A DNA stretch of 39,491 bases from Bacillota bacterium (GTDB taxonomy: Bacteria > Bacillota > Limnochordia > DTU080). Where the stretch lies: contig DULU01000001.1 in NCBI GenBank assembly GCA_012840225.1, positions 1-39,491 on the forward strand, written 5' to 3'. Positions 7,528-15,869 of this stretch are shown here, one piece after another. Numbering within the stretch: position 1 is the first letter of the stretch; every line of letters begins with the position of its first letter. The position numbers were made by a program, and so were the translations under genes. The notes beneath the pieces were generated by a model, which worked only from the letters and a program-made list of their open reading frames with translations, was not told the DNA's origin and ran no database searches.

Positions 7528-8520
7528 TCACAACAAGTTCTTCTCGGCCAGCACTTCACATACGGCTTCGGCCACTATCAGCGCCAGTTCCTCTTCGGAG
7601 AGGCGGCTTATTATCTGCGACACGGCTTCGATTTGTGCGGAGGGCAGTGAGCCGCCGCTTTTGGTACACCGGCCGCATTCATTACAATCCCGATCCCGGA
7701 CGGGCCGGCTTTTCCCGCCGGCAAATATGCTGTTGCCGACATAGCCGCCGATGGTGTATAGGCTGCCGGCCGGGGCGATACCACCTTGGCCGTCTTGGTC
7801 AGCTTGGCGAGGTTGGCTAGGTTGGCCGCCTTGGCCGATCCGGCAGGTTTGGCAAGTTGCTCCCAAGCCCGCCGGCGCCGGCGCTGCCGCCGAAACCGCC
7901 GGTGCCGCCGAAGAGGTTGGAGCGGCGGAAGTGGCCGAAGCCACCGCAGCGGCGGAAGCGGCAGCTAGACTCTCCGAGCTGAGAAACAGCCCGGCCCTGC
8001 TGCTGTATAAACCTGATATATCCGGCTTTATCTGCACCTTCAGCTCCTCCAGCTTCTCCGGAGTAATGGAGTCAAGGGCGTCGGCTGCAACGACGAGCAC
8101 CTTATAGCCGCCATATTCCACTGTCTGCCAGGATCCGGCTCCCAGGGAGCGGCTCAGGCGGTCAAGCTGCTCATCCACTTCCGGGGCGGCCTGAAAGACC
8201 GCTGTCACGGCCGGACCCAATGCTCTATATAATGCCAGATGGGCAGGTAAAACAGGAGTGGGTTTCCCACCGCCAATTAAGGTCCCATCTTTGATGCGCA
8301 CCTTCACCAGGTCCGACACCCGGAGCTTCTCCAGATCGGTGGCGGAGGCCGACGTGCACAAGATGAGCCCTTCATCCAGTTTGGCCGAAAGGCTGCCCTT
8401 CTTGAATGCGGGTTGCCTCGCTGCCAATTGTCCTGCACATTTGACCATATCCCGGCGCAGGGCCGGCTCCAGCTGCAGCATATAAATACGATCACCCGGT
8501 TCAAAGCCAACTCGACTCAA
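7528..8520 (-). CDS. Degenerate class II aldolase-like BMC protein with Cys-rich linker and C-terminal helix
   Basis: First gene of the shell operon. Residues about 20-170 follow the class II aldolase/adducin pattern of the intact aldolase at 8758-9549 (KGSLSAKLDEGL..., PAHLALYRAL...). However, the catalytic Glu motif SSE is TPV (88-90), the metal motif HAH is QAA (110-112), and the third-His motif NHG aligns with AAD (146-148). A long Ala/Ser/Pro linker (about 185-220) leads to CxxC (C223, C226), a Gly/Gln-rich stretch, then C279-x2-C282-x2-C285. The last 35 residues form an amphipathic helix sharing LSEEEL with the tail of the real aldolase, so it is probably encapsulated. The TTG start has GGAGAAG 9 nt upstream. 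Aldolase activity is unlikely; a scaffold or redox role is possible. Confidence 0.7.
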   Translation of the reverse strand: MSRVGFEPGDRIYMLQLEPALRRDMVKCAGQLAARQPAFKKGSLSAKLDEGLILCTSASATDLEKLRVSDLVKVRIKDGTLIGGGKPTPVLPAHLALYRALGPAVTAVFQAAPEVDEQLDRLSRSLGAGSWQTVEYGGYKVLVVAADALDSITPEKLEELKVQIKPDISGLYSSRAGLFLSSESLAAASAAAVASATSAAPTSSAAPAVSAAAPAPAGLGATCQTCRIGQGGQPSQPRQADQDGQGGIAPAGSLYTIGGYVGNSIFAGGKSRPVRDRDCNECGRCTKSGGSLPSAQIEAVSQIISRLSEEELALIVAEAVCEVLAEKNLL

Positions 8521-8757
8521 CTCATATTACTTCTCCATTTTTCTGGCTGCGCGGGCAATCTCCTTCCTCTTCATCCTTTGTTTTTGTTTTTTTCTTACCA
8601 AGATCTCGTTGGAATTTAAATCAAACTCAAAGGATTCTGGGTATCACCGGAGAAAACAAAGGAGGAGATACCGTGATCATATAAAGAAAAAGGCGAAGCG
8701 TCCTGATCCTGATAGAAGGATTATGAAATGAGGAGCCTTTTTTGGAGGTTCGGTTAG
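8521..8757. promoter_or_regulatory. Divergent control region of the two BMC operons
   Basis: 237 bp separate the divergent first genes (TTG at 8520 on minus, ATG at 8758 on plus). The region is AT-richer than its surroundings and includes a T-rich tract at about 8576-8596. An ATCACCGG (8643-8650) and CCGTGAT (8671-8677) pair forms an imperfect inverted repeat that could be an operator or a leader hairpin. GGAGG at 8744-8748 is the ribosome binding site of the aldolase gene. I find no convincing -35/-10 pair on either strand by eye. A shared regulator for both operons is expected from the arrangement but is not shown. Confidence 0.5.
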
Positions 8758-9549
8758 ATGCAGTCTGAATTTCAATTGCGCAAGGATATTTGTGAAGTGG
8801 GCCGCCGTATATGGACGCGTGGCTTTGTAGCCGCCAACGACGGCAACATCTCTGTCCGCCTCGCTGACGGAAACTTCCTCACCACGCCCACAGGGGTGAG
8901 CAAGGGGTTTATGACACCTGATATGATCATCAAGGTGAACAGCGCCGGGCAGAAGATTGCCGGTGATCTGAAACCCTCTTCCGAGCTGAAAATGCATATG
9001 GCGGTCTACCAGATGAGACCTGATGTGGGCGCTGTGGTGCATGCTCACCCGCCGGTGGCTACCGGCTTCGCCGTCGCCGGCATACCCATCAACAAACCGA
9101 TCATTCCCGAAGTGGTAATAAGTTTGGGTTGGATCCCCGTGGCTAAATATGGCACGCCGTCCACCGACGAGTTGCCGGCGGCGATAAAAGAATTTCTTGG
9201 CTGCCATGACGGTCTCCTGTTGGAGAACCATGGGGCGCTTACCGTGGGTACCGATCTGTTTAATGCTTATTTCAAAATGGAGACCATCGAGCTGGCGGCC
9301 CAGATCAGCCTGGCGGCCCGGCAGTTGGGCGGCGAGCGGGAGATCAGCCCGGAGAACGTGCAGAAGCTGATGGAGGTCCGGCAAAAACTGTCCGTCAAGG
9401 GCAGCCACCCGGCCCTGGACCCGAGCTGCGACATTAGTTCCCTGGGAATCGGCGGCGGCAAAGTGGCCAACCTCAGCGAAGAAGAGCTGGTGCGTTTGAT
9501 TACCAAGATAACCACGGAAGTTTTGCGGTATAAAGCCGCCCAGTCATAA
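8758..9549 (+). CDS. Class II aldolase, fuculose/rhamnulose-1-phosphate type, BMC-targeted
   Basis: It cleaves a 6-deoxyketohexose 1-phosphate to DHAP and lactaldehyde (family role). The active-site set is complete: GNIS (29-32), TPTGVSKG, Glu76 in SSEL, metal ligands His95 and His97 in HAHP, and His158 in ENHGAL. After the catalytic domain (about 1-215) a Gly-rich linker leads to an amphipathic helix at 238-258 that begins LSEEEL, a likely C-terminal encapsulation peptide. Strong GGAGG ribosome binding site. First gene of the plus operon, followed 28 nt later by the aldehyde dehydrogenase. Whether the substrate is rhamnulose-1-P or fuculose-1-P is inferred from the adjacent rhamnulokinase. 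Confidence 0.9.
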   Translation: MQSEFQLRKDICEVGRRIWTRGFVAANDGNISVRLADGNFLTTPTGVSKGFMTPDMIIKVNSAGQKIAGDLKPSSELKMHMAVYQMRPDVGAVVHAHPPVATGFAVAGIPINKPIIPEVVISLGWIPVAKYGTPSTDELPAAIKEFLGCHDGLLLENHGALTVGTDLFNAYFKMETIELAAQISLAARQLGGEREISPENVQKLMEVRQKLSVKGSHPALDPSCDISSLGIGGGKVANLSEEELVRLITKITTEVLRYKAAQS

Positions 9550-9577
9550 GAAATGACCAAAAGCGGAGTGACAAAAT

Positions 9578-11011
9578 ATGGATGAAAAACAAATTGCCCA
9601 GATAGTAGCCCAGGTGGTAGCCAGGTTGGCGGAAAGCAAGCAGCAGGCACAGGCATCGGCACCGGCTTCGGCACCGCCCGCCACCGCCCCCACTGCCGTG
9701 GGACGGGGGATTTATCGGAGTGTGAACGAGGCGGCGGAGAGGGCGGCCAAAGCCCAGAAAATATTAGCCGCCATGAGCCTTGACGAGCGGGAGCGCCTGA
9801 TAGATGCCATAAGGCAGACCGCCATCGCCCATGCCGAGGAGCTGGCCGGAATGGCCGTCACCGAAACCGGCCTCGGGCGCTATGAAGATAAAATAGTGAA
9901 AAACAAAAATGCCGCCCGGCTCACTCCGGGGACGGAGGATTTGCCGCGCCACTTTATTTCCGGGGCGCAAGGCTCCACCCTCACCGTGGGCGCTCCTTAT
10001 GGGGTGATCTGCAGCGTTCTGCCGGCCACCCACCCCACGGCCATCGTCATCAATCACGCCATCATCATGATCGCCGGGGGCAATGCCATGTTCGCCTGCC
10101 CTCATCCGAGAGCCGCCAACAGCTCCCGCTATACCATCAGCTTGCTCAACCAGGCCATCACGGCGGCCGGTGGGCCTGAAGACCTACTTGTCGCCCTGGA
10201 TAGAGTCAGCATGGATCTTGTGGCCGAAGTGATGGCTCACCCGCTGGTGGCCATGGTGACTGTGGCCGGCGGACCGGCAGCGGTGAGGGCAGCGCTCACC
10301 TGCGGGAAGAGAGCGGTGGCCGCCGGTCCGGGTAATCCCCCGGTGCTGGTAGACGACACCGCCGATCCGGCCAAAGCTGCCCGGGATATTGTCAATGGGG
10401 CGGTATTCGACAACAACATCCTTTGCATAGCCGAAAAAGTGGTCTTCGCCACACCGGGCATCTACGACGCCCTGCTGATGGAGATGAAGAAAGCCGGCTG
10501 CTATCTCGCCAATGCCCAGGAAGCCGAAGCCATCACCAGGCTGGTGGTCAAAGACGGCCACATCAACGGGGAATTCGTCGGCAAAGATGCCGCCGTTATA
10601 CTAAAGGCAGCTGGCATCGCTGTTCCCGGCCCGGCGGCGGTGCGTGGAGTGGTGTTCGCCGCACCGTTCACCCATCCGCTGGTTAAGATCGAGCAGATGA
10701 TGCCCGTGCTGCCGGTGGTGAAAGTGGATAATTTCGAGCAGGGTATGGCCCTGGCCAAAGAAGCGGAGTGCGGCTTCAGGCACACGGCGCTGATCCACAG
10801 CAACAATATAGAACATATCGATGCTTATATTAAAACCATGAGCACTTCCATCGTCGTGGTAAACGGCCCTTGTTATGCCGGGCTGGGCATCGACGGAGCG
10901 GCTGTGTTTACCCACACCGTGGCCAGCACCACCGGGGAAGGTGTATGCACACCCCGCACCTTTACCAAGCAATCCAACGCCACCTACTGCGGCTGTTTGA
11001 CCAAATATTAA
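9578..11011 (+). CDS. CoA-acylating aldehyde dehydrogenase (PduP/EutE-like), BMC-targeted
   Basis: It oxidises an aldehyde, here probably lactaldehyde, to acyl-CoA with NAD+. Residues 2-20 form an amphipathic helix followed by an Ala/Pro/Ser linker (21-42), the classic N-terminal encapsulation peptide arrangement. The catalytic domain has the cofactor region SVLPATHPT (about 146-154) and the nucleophile Cys283 in DNNILCIAEK. The C-terminus CTPRTFTK is typical of the PduP/EutE branch. 477 residues, normal length with the tag. It lies 28 nt after the aldolase gene and 32 nt before the LarA-like gene, so one operon. Confidence 0.94.
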   Translation: MDEKQIAQIVAQVVARLAESKQQAQASAPASAPPATAPTAVGRGIYRSVNEAAERAAKAQKILAAMSLDERERLIDAIRQTAIAHAEELAGMAVTETGLGRYEDKIVKNKNAARLTPGTEDLPRHFISGAQGSTLTVGAPYGVICSVLPATHPTAIVINHAIIMIAGGNAMFACPHPRAANSSRYTISLLNQAITAAGGPEDLLVALDRVSMDLVAEVMAHPLVAMVTVAGGPAAVRAALTCGKRAVAAGPGNPPVLVDDTADPAKAARDIVNGAVFDNNILCIAEKVVFATPGIYDALLMEMKKAGCYLANAQEAEAITRLVVKDGHINGEFVGKDAAVILKAAGIAVPGPAAVRGVVFAAPFTHPLVKIEQMMPVLPVVKVDNFEQGMALAKEAECGFRHTALIHSNNIEHIDAYIKTMSTSIVVVNGPCYAGLGIDGAAVFTHTVASTTGEGVCTPRTFTKQSNATYCGCLTKY

Positions 11012-11043
11012 CCGGTATGATATGAGCGGGAGTGAGTTACAGC

Positions 11044-12327
11044 ATGTTGGTAAATCTGGCGTATGACCGCGGCTGGCTGCCGCTGGAGGCTCCGCCGCAG
11101 GCGGTGGTGATCGAGCCCCGCTATAGCCCACCTCTGCCTTCTCCCCTCGCCGCCCTGCGGGAAGCATTGGCTCACCCCATCGGCACCAAGCCCTTGGCGG
11201 AGATCCTGAAACCCTGGCATAAAGTGACCATAGTGCACTGCGACGGCACCAGAGCCATGCCCAACGCCCTGGTGATAGCGGCGCTCTCCGAAGTCCTGGC
11301 GGCGGCAGGCATCCCCGACTCTCAAATTACACTGCTTAACGCCCTCGGCACCCACCGCCGGAACACCCCGGAAGAACTGGAGGCATTGCTGGGTGCGGAG
11401 GCAATAAAGCGGTATAGGTGCGAGCAAGCGGTAGCCGCCGACACCGACGCCCACGTGCCGGTGGGCCAACTGCCGGACAATACCCCCGTTAAGCTGCACA
11501 AATGCTATGTCGAAGCCGACATACGCATCCTGCTCGGCTTCATCGAACCGCATTTCTTCGCCGGCTTCAGCGGCGGTCCCAAGCTGATAGCTCCGGGCAT
11601 CTCCTCTCTGGAGACCATCTTCCACCTGCACTCGCCCGCTCTGGTAGGGCATCCCAAGGCCACCTGGGGCATTACTGCCGGAAATCCTTTGTGGGAGACC
11701 TTGCGGGCCGTTGCCGCCCTGGCTCCGCCGACCTTCATCGTCAATGTCGCCTTGAATCGGGACAAGGAAGTGACGGCCGTATTCGCCGGCGACCTGGATC
11801 AGGCTCACCAGGCAGGGATCGCCTATGTGCGGGAGCGTTCCATGTGCCGGGTGCCTCATCTATTCGACATCGTGGTCACCACCAACAGCGGTTTTCCCCT
11901 GGATCAGAATCTATACCAGTCGGTGAAGGGGATGTCGGCCGCCGCCCGCATCGTCAAGCCGGGCGGGGCTATCATCATCGCCGCCGGCTGCGCCGATGGC
12001 ATCCCCAATCACGGAGCCTTTTTCGATATCGTCAGGGAGGGAGGCTCTCCCGACGGTATATTGCAGGTGATCAGCCGGCCGGGCTACCACCGCTGCGACC
12101 AGTGGCAGGCGCAAGTGTTGGCACTGATCAGGAAAAAGGCCAGGATTCTCATCTATACCGCCGGGGTGGATGAAGAGGCGGCGCGGGCGATGATGCTGGA
12201 ACCGATAAGCGACATCGGGCAGGCCATCGACCGGCTGGCCAAGGAAATGGCCGGCGCGGTGGAAAAGGCCTCCATCTGCATCATGCCGGAAGGGCCGCAG
12301 ACCATTCCTTATGTAACAGAATTATGA
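11044..12327 (+). CDS. LarA-like nickel-pincer racemase/epimerase (DUF2088 family)
   Basis: Lactate racemase LarA and its paralogues interconvert 2-hydroxyacid stereoisomers with a Ni-pincer nucleotide bound covalently to a Lys. The key residues of L. plantarum LarA all appear with one constant offset of four: His104 (LGTHR), His170 (EPHFFAGFSGGPK), Lys180 and His196 (FHLHSP). ATG at 11044 is chosen because GGGAG lies 11 nt before it; GTG at 11032 has no site. 427 residues, normal length. No larB, larC or larE cofactor genes are in the window. The position between aldehyde dehydrogenase and rhamnulokinase suggests a lactate, or another 2-hydroxyacid, derived from deoxysugar. Substrate not determinable from sequence. 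Confidence 0.85.
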   Translation: MLVNLAYDRGWLPLEAPPQAVVIEPRYSPPLPSPLAALREALAHPIGTKPLAEILKPWHKVTIVHCDGTRAMPNALVIAALSEVLAAAGIPDSQITLLNALGTHRRNTPEELEALLGAEAIKRYRCEQAVAADTDAHVPVGQLPDNTPVKLHKCYVEADIRILLGFIEPHFFAGFSGGPKLIAPGISSLETIFHLHSPALVGHPKATWGITAGNPLWETLRAVAALAPPTFIVNVALNRDKEVTAVFAGDLDQAHQAGIAYVRERSMCRVPHLFDIVVTTNSGFPLDQNLYQSVKGMSAAARIVKPGGAIIIAAGCADGIPNHGAFFDIVREGGSPDGILQVISRPGYHRCDQWQAQVLALIRKKARILIYTAGVDEEAARAMMLEPISDIGQAIDRLAKEMAGAVEKASICIMPEGPQTIPYVTEL

Positions 12328-12349
12328 GGCTGAGGAGGAGGTATCCCAG

Positions 12350-13882
12350 ATGGGCGGCGGAGCATTTTTGGCGATTGATTTGGGGGCATCCAGCGGGCGG
12401 GCCATTCTGGCGACCATCGACGGCGACGGCCGCGGCCACGGCCCCGGCCACGGCGGGAGCAGCCGGATGCAGCTGGAAGAGGTGCACCGCTTTCCCAACC
12501 AGCCTATCCATCTGCCCGGCGGATATTTCTGGAATGCCCCGCAGATATATGAAGAGATAAAAGCCGGGTTGGCCAAAGGCTTTCAGCTGGCGGCCGCCAA
12601 AGGTTATCCCTTGCTTGGAGCGGGCATCGACACCTGGGGAGTGGACTATGGCCTGATTACCCGCTCAGGTGCTCTTCTGGGCCTGCCGAGGCATTACCGG
12701 GATCCACGCCACGTAACTGTCTACGACCGCATCATGCAGCAGCAGGCACCGGAAGAGATATATATGGAGACGGGCATCCAGTTTATGGCTCTGAACACCC
12801 TCTACCAGCTGCTGGCGGTGCAGGAATTTGAGTCGGGCTTGTTGGAGCTGGCCGACAGCCTGCTGATGATGGGCGCCCTCTTTACCTATTTCCTCACCGG
12901 GGAGCGCCTGAGCGAGGAGACCACGGCCAGCACCACGCAGTTTTTGAATCCATATACCAGGAATTGGTCGGAAACCTTATTAAAGCGTTTCGGGCTGCCG
13001 GCCTCCATTTTGCCGCCAGTCGTGGAACCGGGAAAGGTGGTCGGCCCGCTGCTCAAGAGCGTGGCTGAGGAGATTGGCTGCGGCGGCGGCGGTGACGGCG
13101 GTTTCAAGATCATTCTGCCCGCCGTGCACGACACGGCCTCGGCGGTGGCGGCTGTACCGGCCGAGGGCGAGAGCTGGTGCTATCTGAGCTCAGGGACCTG
13201 GTCGCTCCTAGGGCTGGAGACGGCGGCGCCGGTCATCAACCGCCAGAGCTTGGCCTTTAACATCACCAATGAAGGCGGGGTCTTCGGCACCACCCGGCTG
13301 TTAAAGAATGTTACCGGCCTGTGGATTCTGCAGGAATGCAAAAGGCAGTGGGATGCCGAGGGCGAAACAAGCTGGGATGAATTGATGCGGGAAGCGGCGG
13401 CGGCACCCCCGGCGGGAAGCTGGTTAGATCCCGATCACAGGCTCTTTGCCGCCCCGGGAGATATGATCGGCCGGCTAAAGGAATATTACCGGCAGACCGG
13501 GCAGGAGATGCCGGCTACCCGCGGCAGCCTCACCCGCTCCATCCTGGAGAGTCTGGCGCTGAAATACCGCTATGTGCTCAACCAACTCGAAACCTTGGTA
13601 GGCCGACGCTGCGAAGTGATCCACATTGTCGGCGGCGGCGCCCAAAACGCCCTGCTCAACCAGATGACGGCCGATGCCTCCGGGCGGACGGTGCTCGCCG
13701 GGCCGGTGGAAGCCACAGCCATCGGCAATGCTCTCATGCAAGCCATCGCCCTGAGATGGCTCGACTCCCTGGCCGACGGGCGCTCCCTGGTCAGGCGATC
13801 CTTCCCCGCAGCACAGTATCAGCCCAGGGAGACAGGCCGCTGGGACGAAGTATATGAGACCTTCGTCAAGCTGTTGGGCTGA
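12350..13882 (+). CDS. rhaB: Rhamnulokinase (FGGY kinase)
   Basis: It phosphorylates L-rhamnulose to rhamnulose 1-phosphate, the aldolase substrate. The N-terminal ATPase motif AIDLGASSGRAIL is the rhamnulokinase form, followed by the family's EVHRFPN segment, GIDTWGVDYGL, a PAVHDTASAV motif with the candidate base Asp, and a C-terminal GGGAQN ATP-binding motif. 510 residues, slightly long owing to a Gly/His-rich insertion (nt about 12420-12468) in the first loop and a Gly-rich loop at nt about 13078-13102. AGGAGG precedes the ATG. An alternative deoxyketose such as fuculose cannot be excluded. A rhamnose isomerase gene is not in the window. Confidence 0.9.
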   Translation: MGGGAFLAIDLGASSGRAILATIDGDGRGHGPGHGGSSRMQLEEVHRFPNQPIHLPGGYFWNAPQIYEEIKAGLAKGFQLAAAKGYPLLGAGIDTWGVDYGLITRSGALLGLPRHYRDPRHVTVYDRIMQQQAPEEIYMETGIQFMALNTLYQLLAVQEFESGLLELADSLLMMGALFTYFLTGERLSEETTASTTQFLNPYTRNWSETLLKRFGLPASILPPVVEPGKVVGPLLKSVAEEIGCGGGGDGGFKIILPAVHDTASAVAAVPAEGESWCYLSSGTWSLLGLETAAPVINRQSLAFNITNEGGVFGTTRLLKNVTGLWILQECKRQWDAEGETSWDELMREAAAAPPAGSWLDPDHRLFAAPGDMIGRLKEYYRQTGQEMPATRGSLTRSILESLALKYRYVLNQLETLVGRRCEVIHIVGGGAQNALLNQMTADASGRTVLAGPVEATAIGNALMQAIALRWLDSLADGRSLVRRSFPAAQYQPRETGRWDEVYETFVKLLG

Positions 13883-13913
13883 TGGGGCCGAGGCTATTAA
13901 GGGAGGGTCCCGC

Positions 13914-14957
13914 GTGAAAGCTTTGGTTTTGCATGGACCGCTCGATCTGCGCTGGGAAGAACGCCCGCTTCCCGAACCGCAAATGGGCGAAGCGCTGGTG
14001 CGCATCACAGCTGTCGGTATCTGCGGTTCGGACCTGCATTATTACCGCCATGGCCGGATCGGCCGCTTCGTGGTGGAGAAGCCGCTCATATTAGGCCATG
14101 AATGCGCCGGCGAGGTGGTAGAGGTGGCGGGGCCGGCGGCAGGAAACATAAAACCCGGCCGGCGTGTAGCTTTGGAGCCGGGCATCCCTTGCTGGAGCTG
14201 TCCGGAGTGCCGGACGGGACAATATAATCTTTGTCGGTCCGTGCGTTTCTTTGCCACTCCGCCCATCGACGGGGTGTTCTGCGAATATGTGGCGCATCCC
14301 GTCAATCTGCTCTACCCCCTTCCCGACCAGGTCGGTGAGGAAGAAGGGGCGCTCTTGGAGCCTTTATCGGTAGCCGTGCAGGCTTGCCGCAAAGCCGCAG
14401 TGCCCCCCGGAGGCAGCGCTCTCGTTTCCGGTGCCGGTCCCATCGGCCTGGTCACCATGCTGGTGCTCATAGCCTCGGGAGCAAGCCGGGTCTTTGTGAC
14501 CGAGCCGTATTCCTTCAGGCGCCGGCTCGCCGCCAAGCTGGGTGGCTACCCGCTGGATCCGTTTTCCACGGAGGGAGACATCTTGGATGTAATCAACGAC
14601 CTCACCAAGGGCCGCGGCGTGGATGCGGCCATAGAATGTGCCGGAAATGCAGCCGCCTTGGCCGCTTGCCTCCGGGCGACGAAGCCGGGAGGACGAGTGG
14701 TGGTGGTCGGCTTGGGCGAGAGCATCCCTCAGGTACCTATGCAGGAGGTCATCGATAAAGAACTCGGTGTGTTCGGCGTATTCCGCTATGCCAACACCTA
14801 TGAACAGGCTCTGGAGCTGGTTTGCTCAGGGCGGGTGGATGTCAAGCCTCTCGTCACTCACCGTTTTCCCTTTGCCGATGCCATTGCGGCCATGCAACAA
14901 GCGGCGACAGGGGGCGAAGAGCGGATGAAGACGCTGATCCTGATGCCGAAATATTAA
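13914..14957 (+). CDS. Zinc-dependent medium-chain alcohol dehydrogenase (sorbitol/threonine dehydrogenase-like)
   Basis: An NAD(P)-dependent MDR enzyme. Catalytic Zn ligands are in GICGSDLH (Cys) and GHECAGEV (His-Glu), the structural Zn lobe is in PCWSCPECRTGQYNLC, and the Rossmann motif is SGAGPIGLVT. GTG at 13914 follows GGGAGGG at 13901-13907; an upstream in-frame start at 13854 overlaps rhaB and lacks family similarity. 347 residues, normal. In this operon it could reduce lactaldehyde to 1,2-propanediol and regenerate NAD+, or oxidise a sugar alcohol. No encapsulation-type tail is visible, so it is probably cytosolic (inference). Confidence 0.9.
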   Translation: MKALVLHGPLDLRWEERPLPEPQMGEALVRITAVGICGSDLHYYRHGRIGRFVVEKPLILGHECAGEVVEVAGPAAGNIKPGRRVALEPGIPCWSCPECRTGQYNLCRSVRFFATPPIDGVFCEYVAHPVNLLYPLPDQVGEEEGALLEPLSVAVQACRKAAVPPGGSALVSGAGPIGLVTMLVLIASGASRVFVTEPYSFRRRLAAKLGGYPLDPFSTEGDILDVINDLTKGRGVDAAIECAGNAAALAACLRATKPGGRVVVVGLGESIPQVPMQEVIDKELGVFGVFRYANTYEQALELVCSGRVDVKPLVTHRFPFADAIAAMQQAATGGEERMKTLILMPKY

Positions 14958-15013
14958 ATGAACTAAACCCCGGCGTGTTAGCTTGCCGGAAGGCAACGGG
15001 AGTGAATGCAAAA

Positions 15014-15820
15014 ATGTATGCCATCGCCATATGGAATTATTGTCGTGAGGATTCCAAGTTACCGGTATGGATTCATGAATTTGCAGATCAGGGGTTTGAC
15101 ACCATCTCGTTCAACACCGGGTTATTTACCCGTATATCATCCGAGCATCTGCGGGCGGCAAACGCTGCCATGGATGAACGCAATCTCATGGCCACCGCGC
15201 ATGGGTCGAGCGCTATGACAAAAGATGCCATGGAGGCCACTCTGAATGCCTTGGGTGACAGGCTATATGCATTTACAATGGATCCGGTGAAGCGCGAAGA
15301 CTCACGGGGAACACTATACGACGGGCGGAAAATGGCGGAAGCTTTAGCGACAGTGCTTGATTTGACCGACGGAACGAACATTAAAGTGGCCATTGAAGAT
15401 TTTCCGCTGGACGACTTGGCATTAACCTATTATCAGAGCGAATTTAGCGGCCTCTATAGCCATCAGCGGGCGGGCATTCTTATCGACGTAGGTCACATGC
15501 ACATGAGGATGAAGAGATCGCCCTACTTTAGCAGCCTTTCAATTGAGGAATACTTTCGCCGCCTTCCATGCCCTTTGGTTGAAGTGCATGTACACGACAA
15601 CCACGGCCTGAAGGATGAGCATGGTCACCTGGGGCTTGGAACAGTACCTTTTGCTGAAGTTGCAGCTGCGCTGACTAAAGTTAACTTCCGAGGGGTCTCC
15701 ACAATAGAAATTGCTCCCTCGTTTCATGGAAGTACACCTGAAGAGTCGAAGCCAAAAGCGTTTGAGAGTCTACGCCTATGGAAAGCCCTGTTCACCACCG
15801 TAAATCAACAGGGCTCATAA
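15014..15820 (+). CDS. TIM-barrel sugar phosphate isomerase/epimerase family protein
   Basis: A protein of the AP-endonuclease-2-like TIM-barrel family. Metal-site motifs: AIEDFP (Glu), IDVGHMHMRM (Asp/His), EVHVHDNHG (His-x-His) and STIEIAP (Glu). About 268 residues from ATG at 15014; GTG at 15002 is an alternative start. It lies 56 nt after the alcohol dehydrogenase and ends the plus operon. The coding sequence is visibly poorer in G+C than the neighbouring BMC genes and lacks their simple-sequence insertions, so it may be a later addition to the operon. The exact sugar substrate cannot be told. Confidence 0.8.
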   Translation: MYAIAIWNYCREDSKLPVWIHEFADQGFDTISFNTGLFTRISSEHLRAANAAMDERNLMATAHGSSAMTKDAMEATLNALGDRLYAFTMDPVKREDSRGTLYDGRKMAEALATVLDLTDGTNIKVAIEDFPLDDLALTYYQSEFSGLYSHQRAGILIDVGHMHMRMKRSPYFSSLSIEEYFRRLPCPLVEVHVHDNHGLKDEHGHLGLGTVPFAEVAAALTKVNFRGVSTIEIAPSFHGSTPEESKPKAFESLRLWKALFTTVNQQGS

Positions 15821-15869
15821 TGTCCGCAGACTATTTGCGCAATTCACTCCAATCCCTTTGGTCCCAGCA

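Noticed and set aside
8527-8574. 15-codon minus-strand frame (Lys/Arg-rich) before the aldolase-like gene, possible leader peptide
   Set aside because: Only AAAGG directly adjoining the ATG; no attenuator structure or regulatory codon run is visible, so chance is the simplest explanation.
8677-9408. 243-codon minus-strand frame reaching into the divergent control region
   Set aside because: Antisense to the intact aldolase gene; it has no recognised motif.
11008-11859. 283-codon minus-strand frame
   Set aside because: Antisense to the LarA-like gene, whose conserved active-site residues prove the plus frame.
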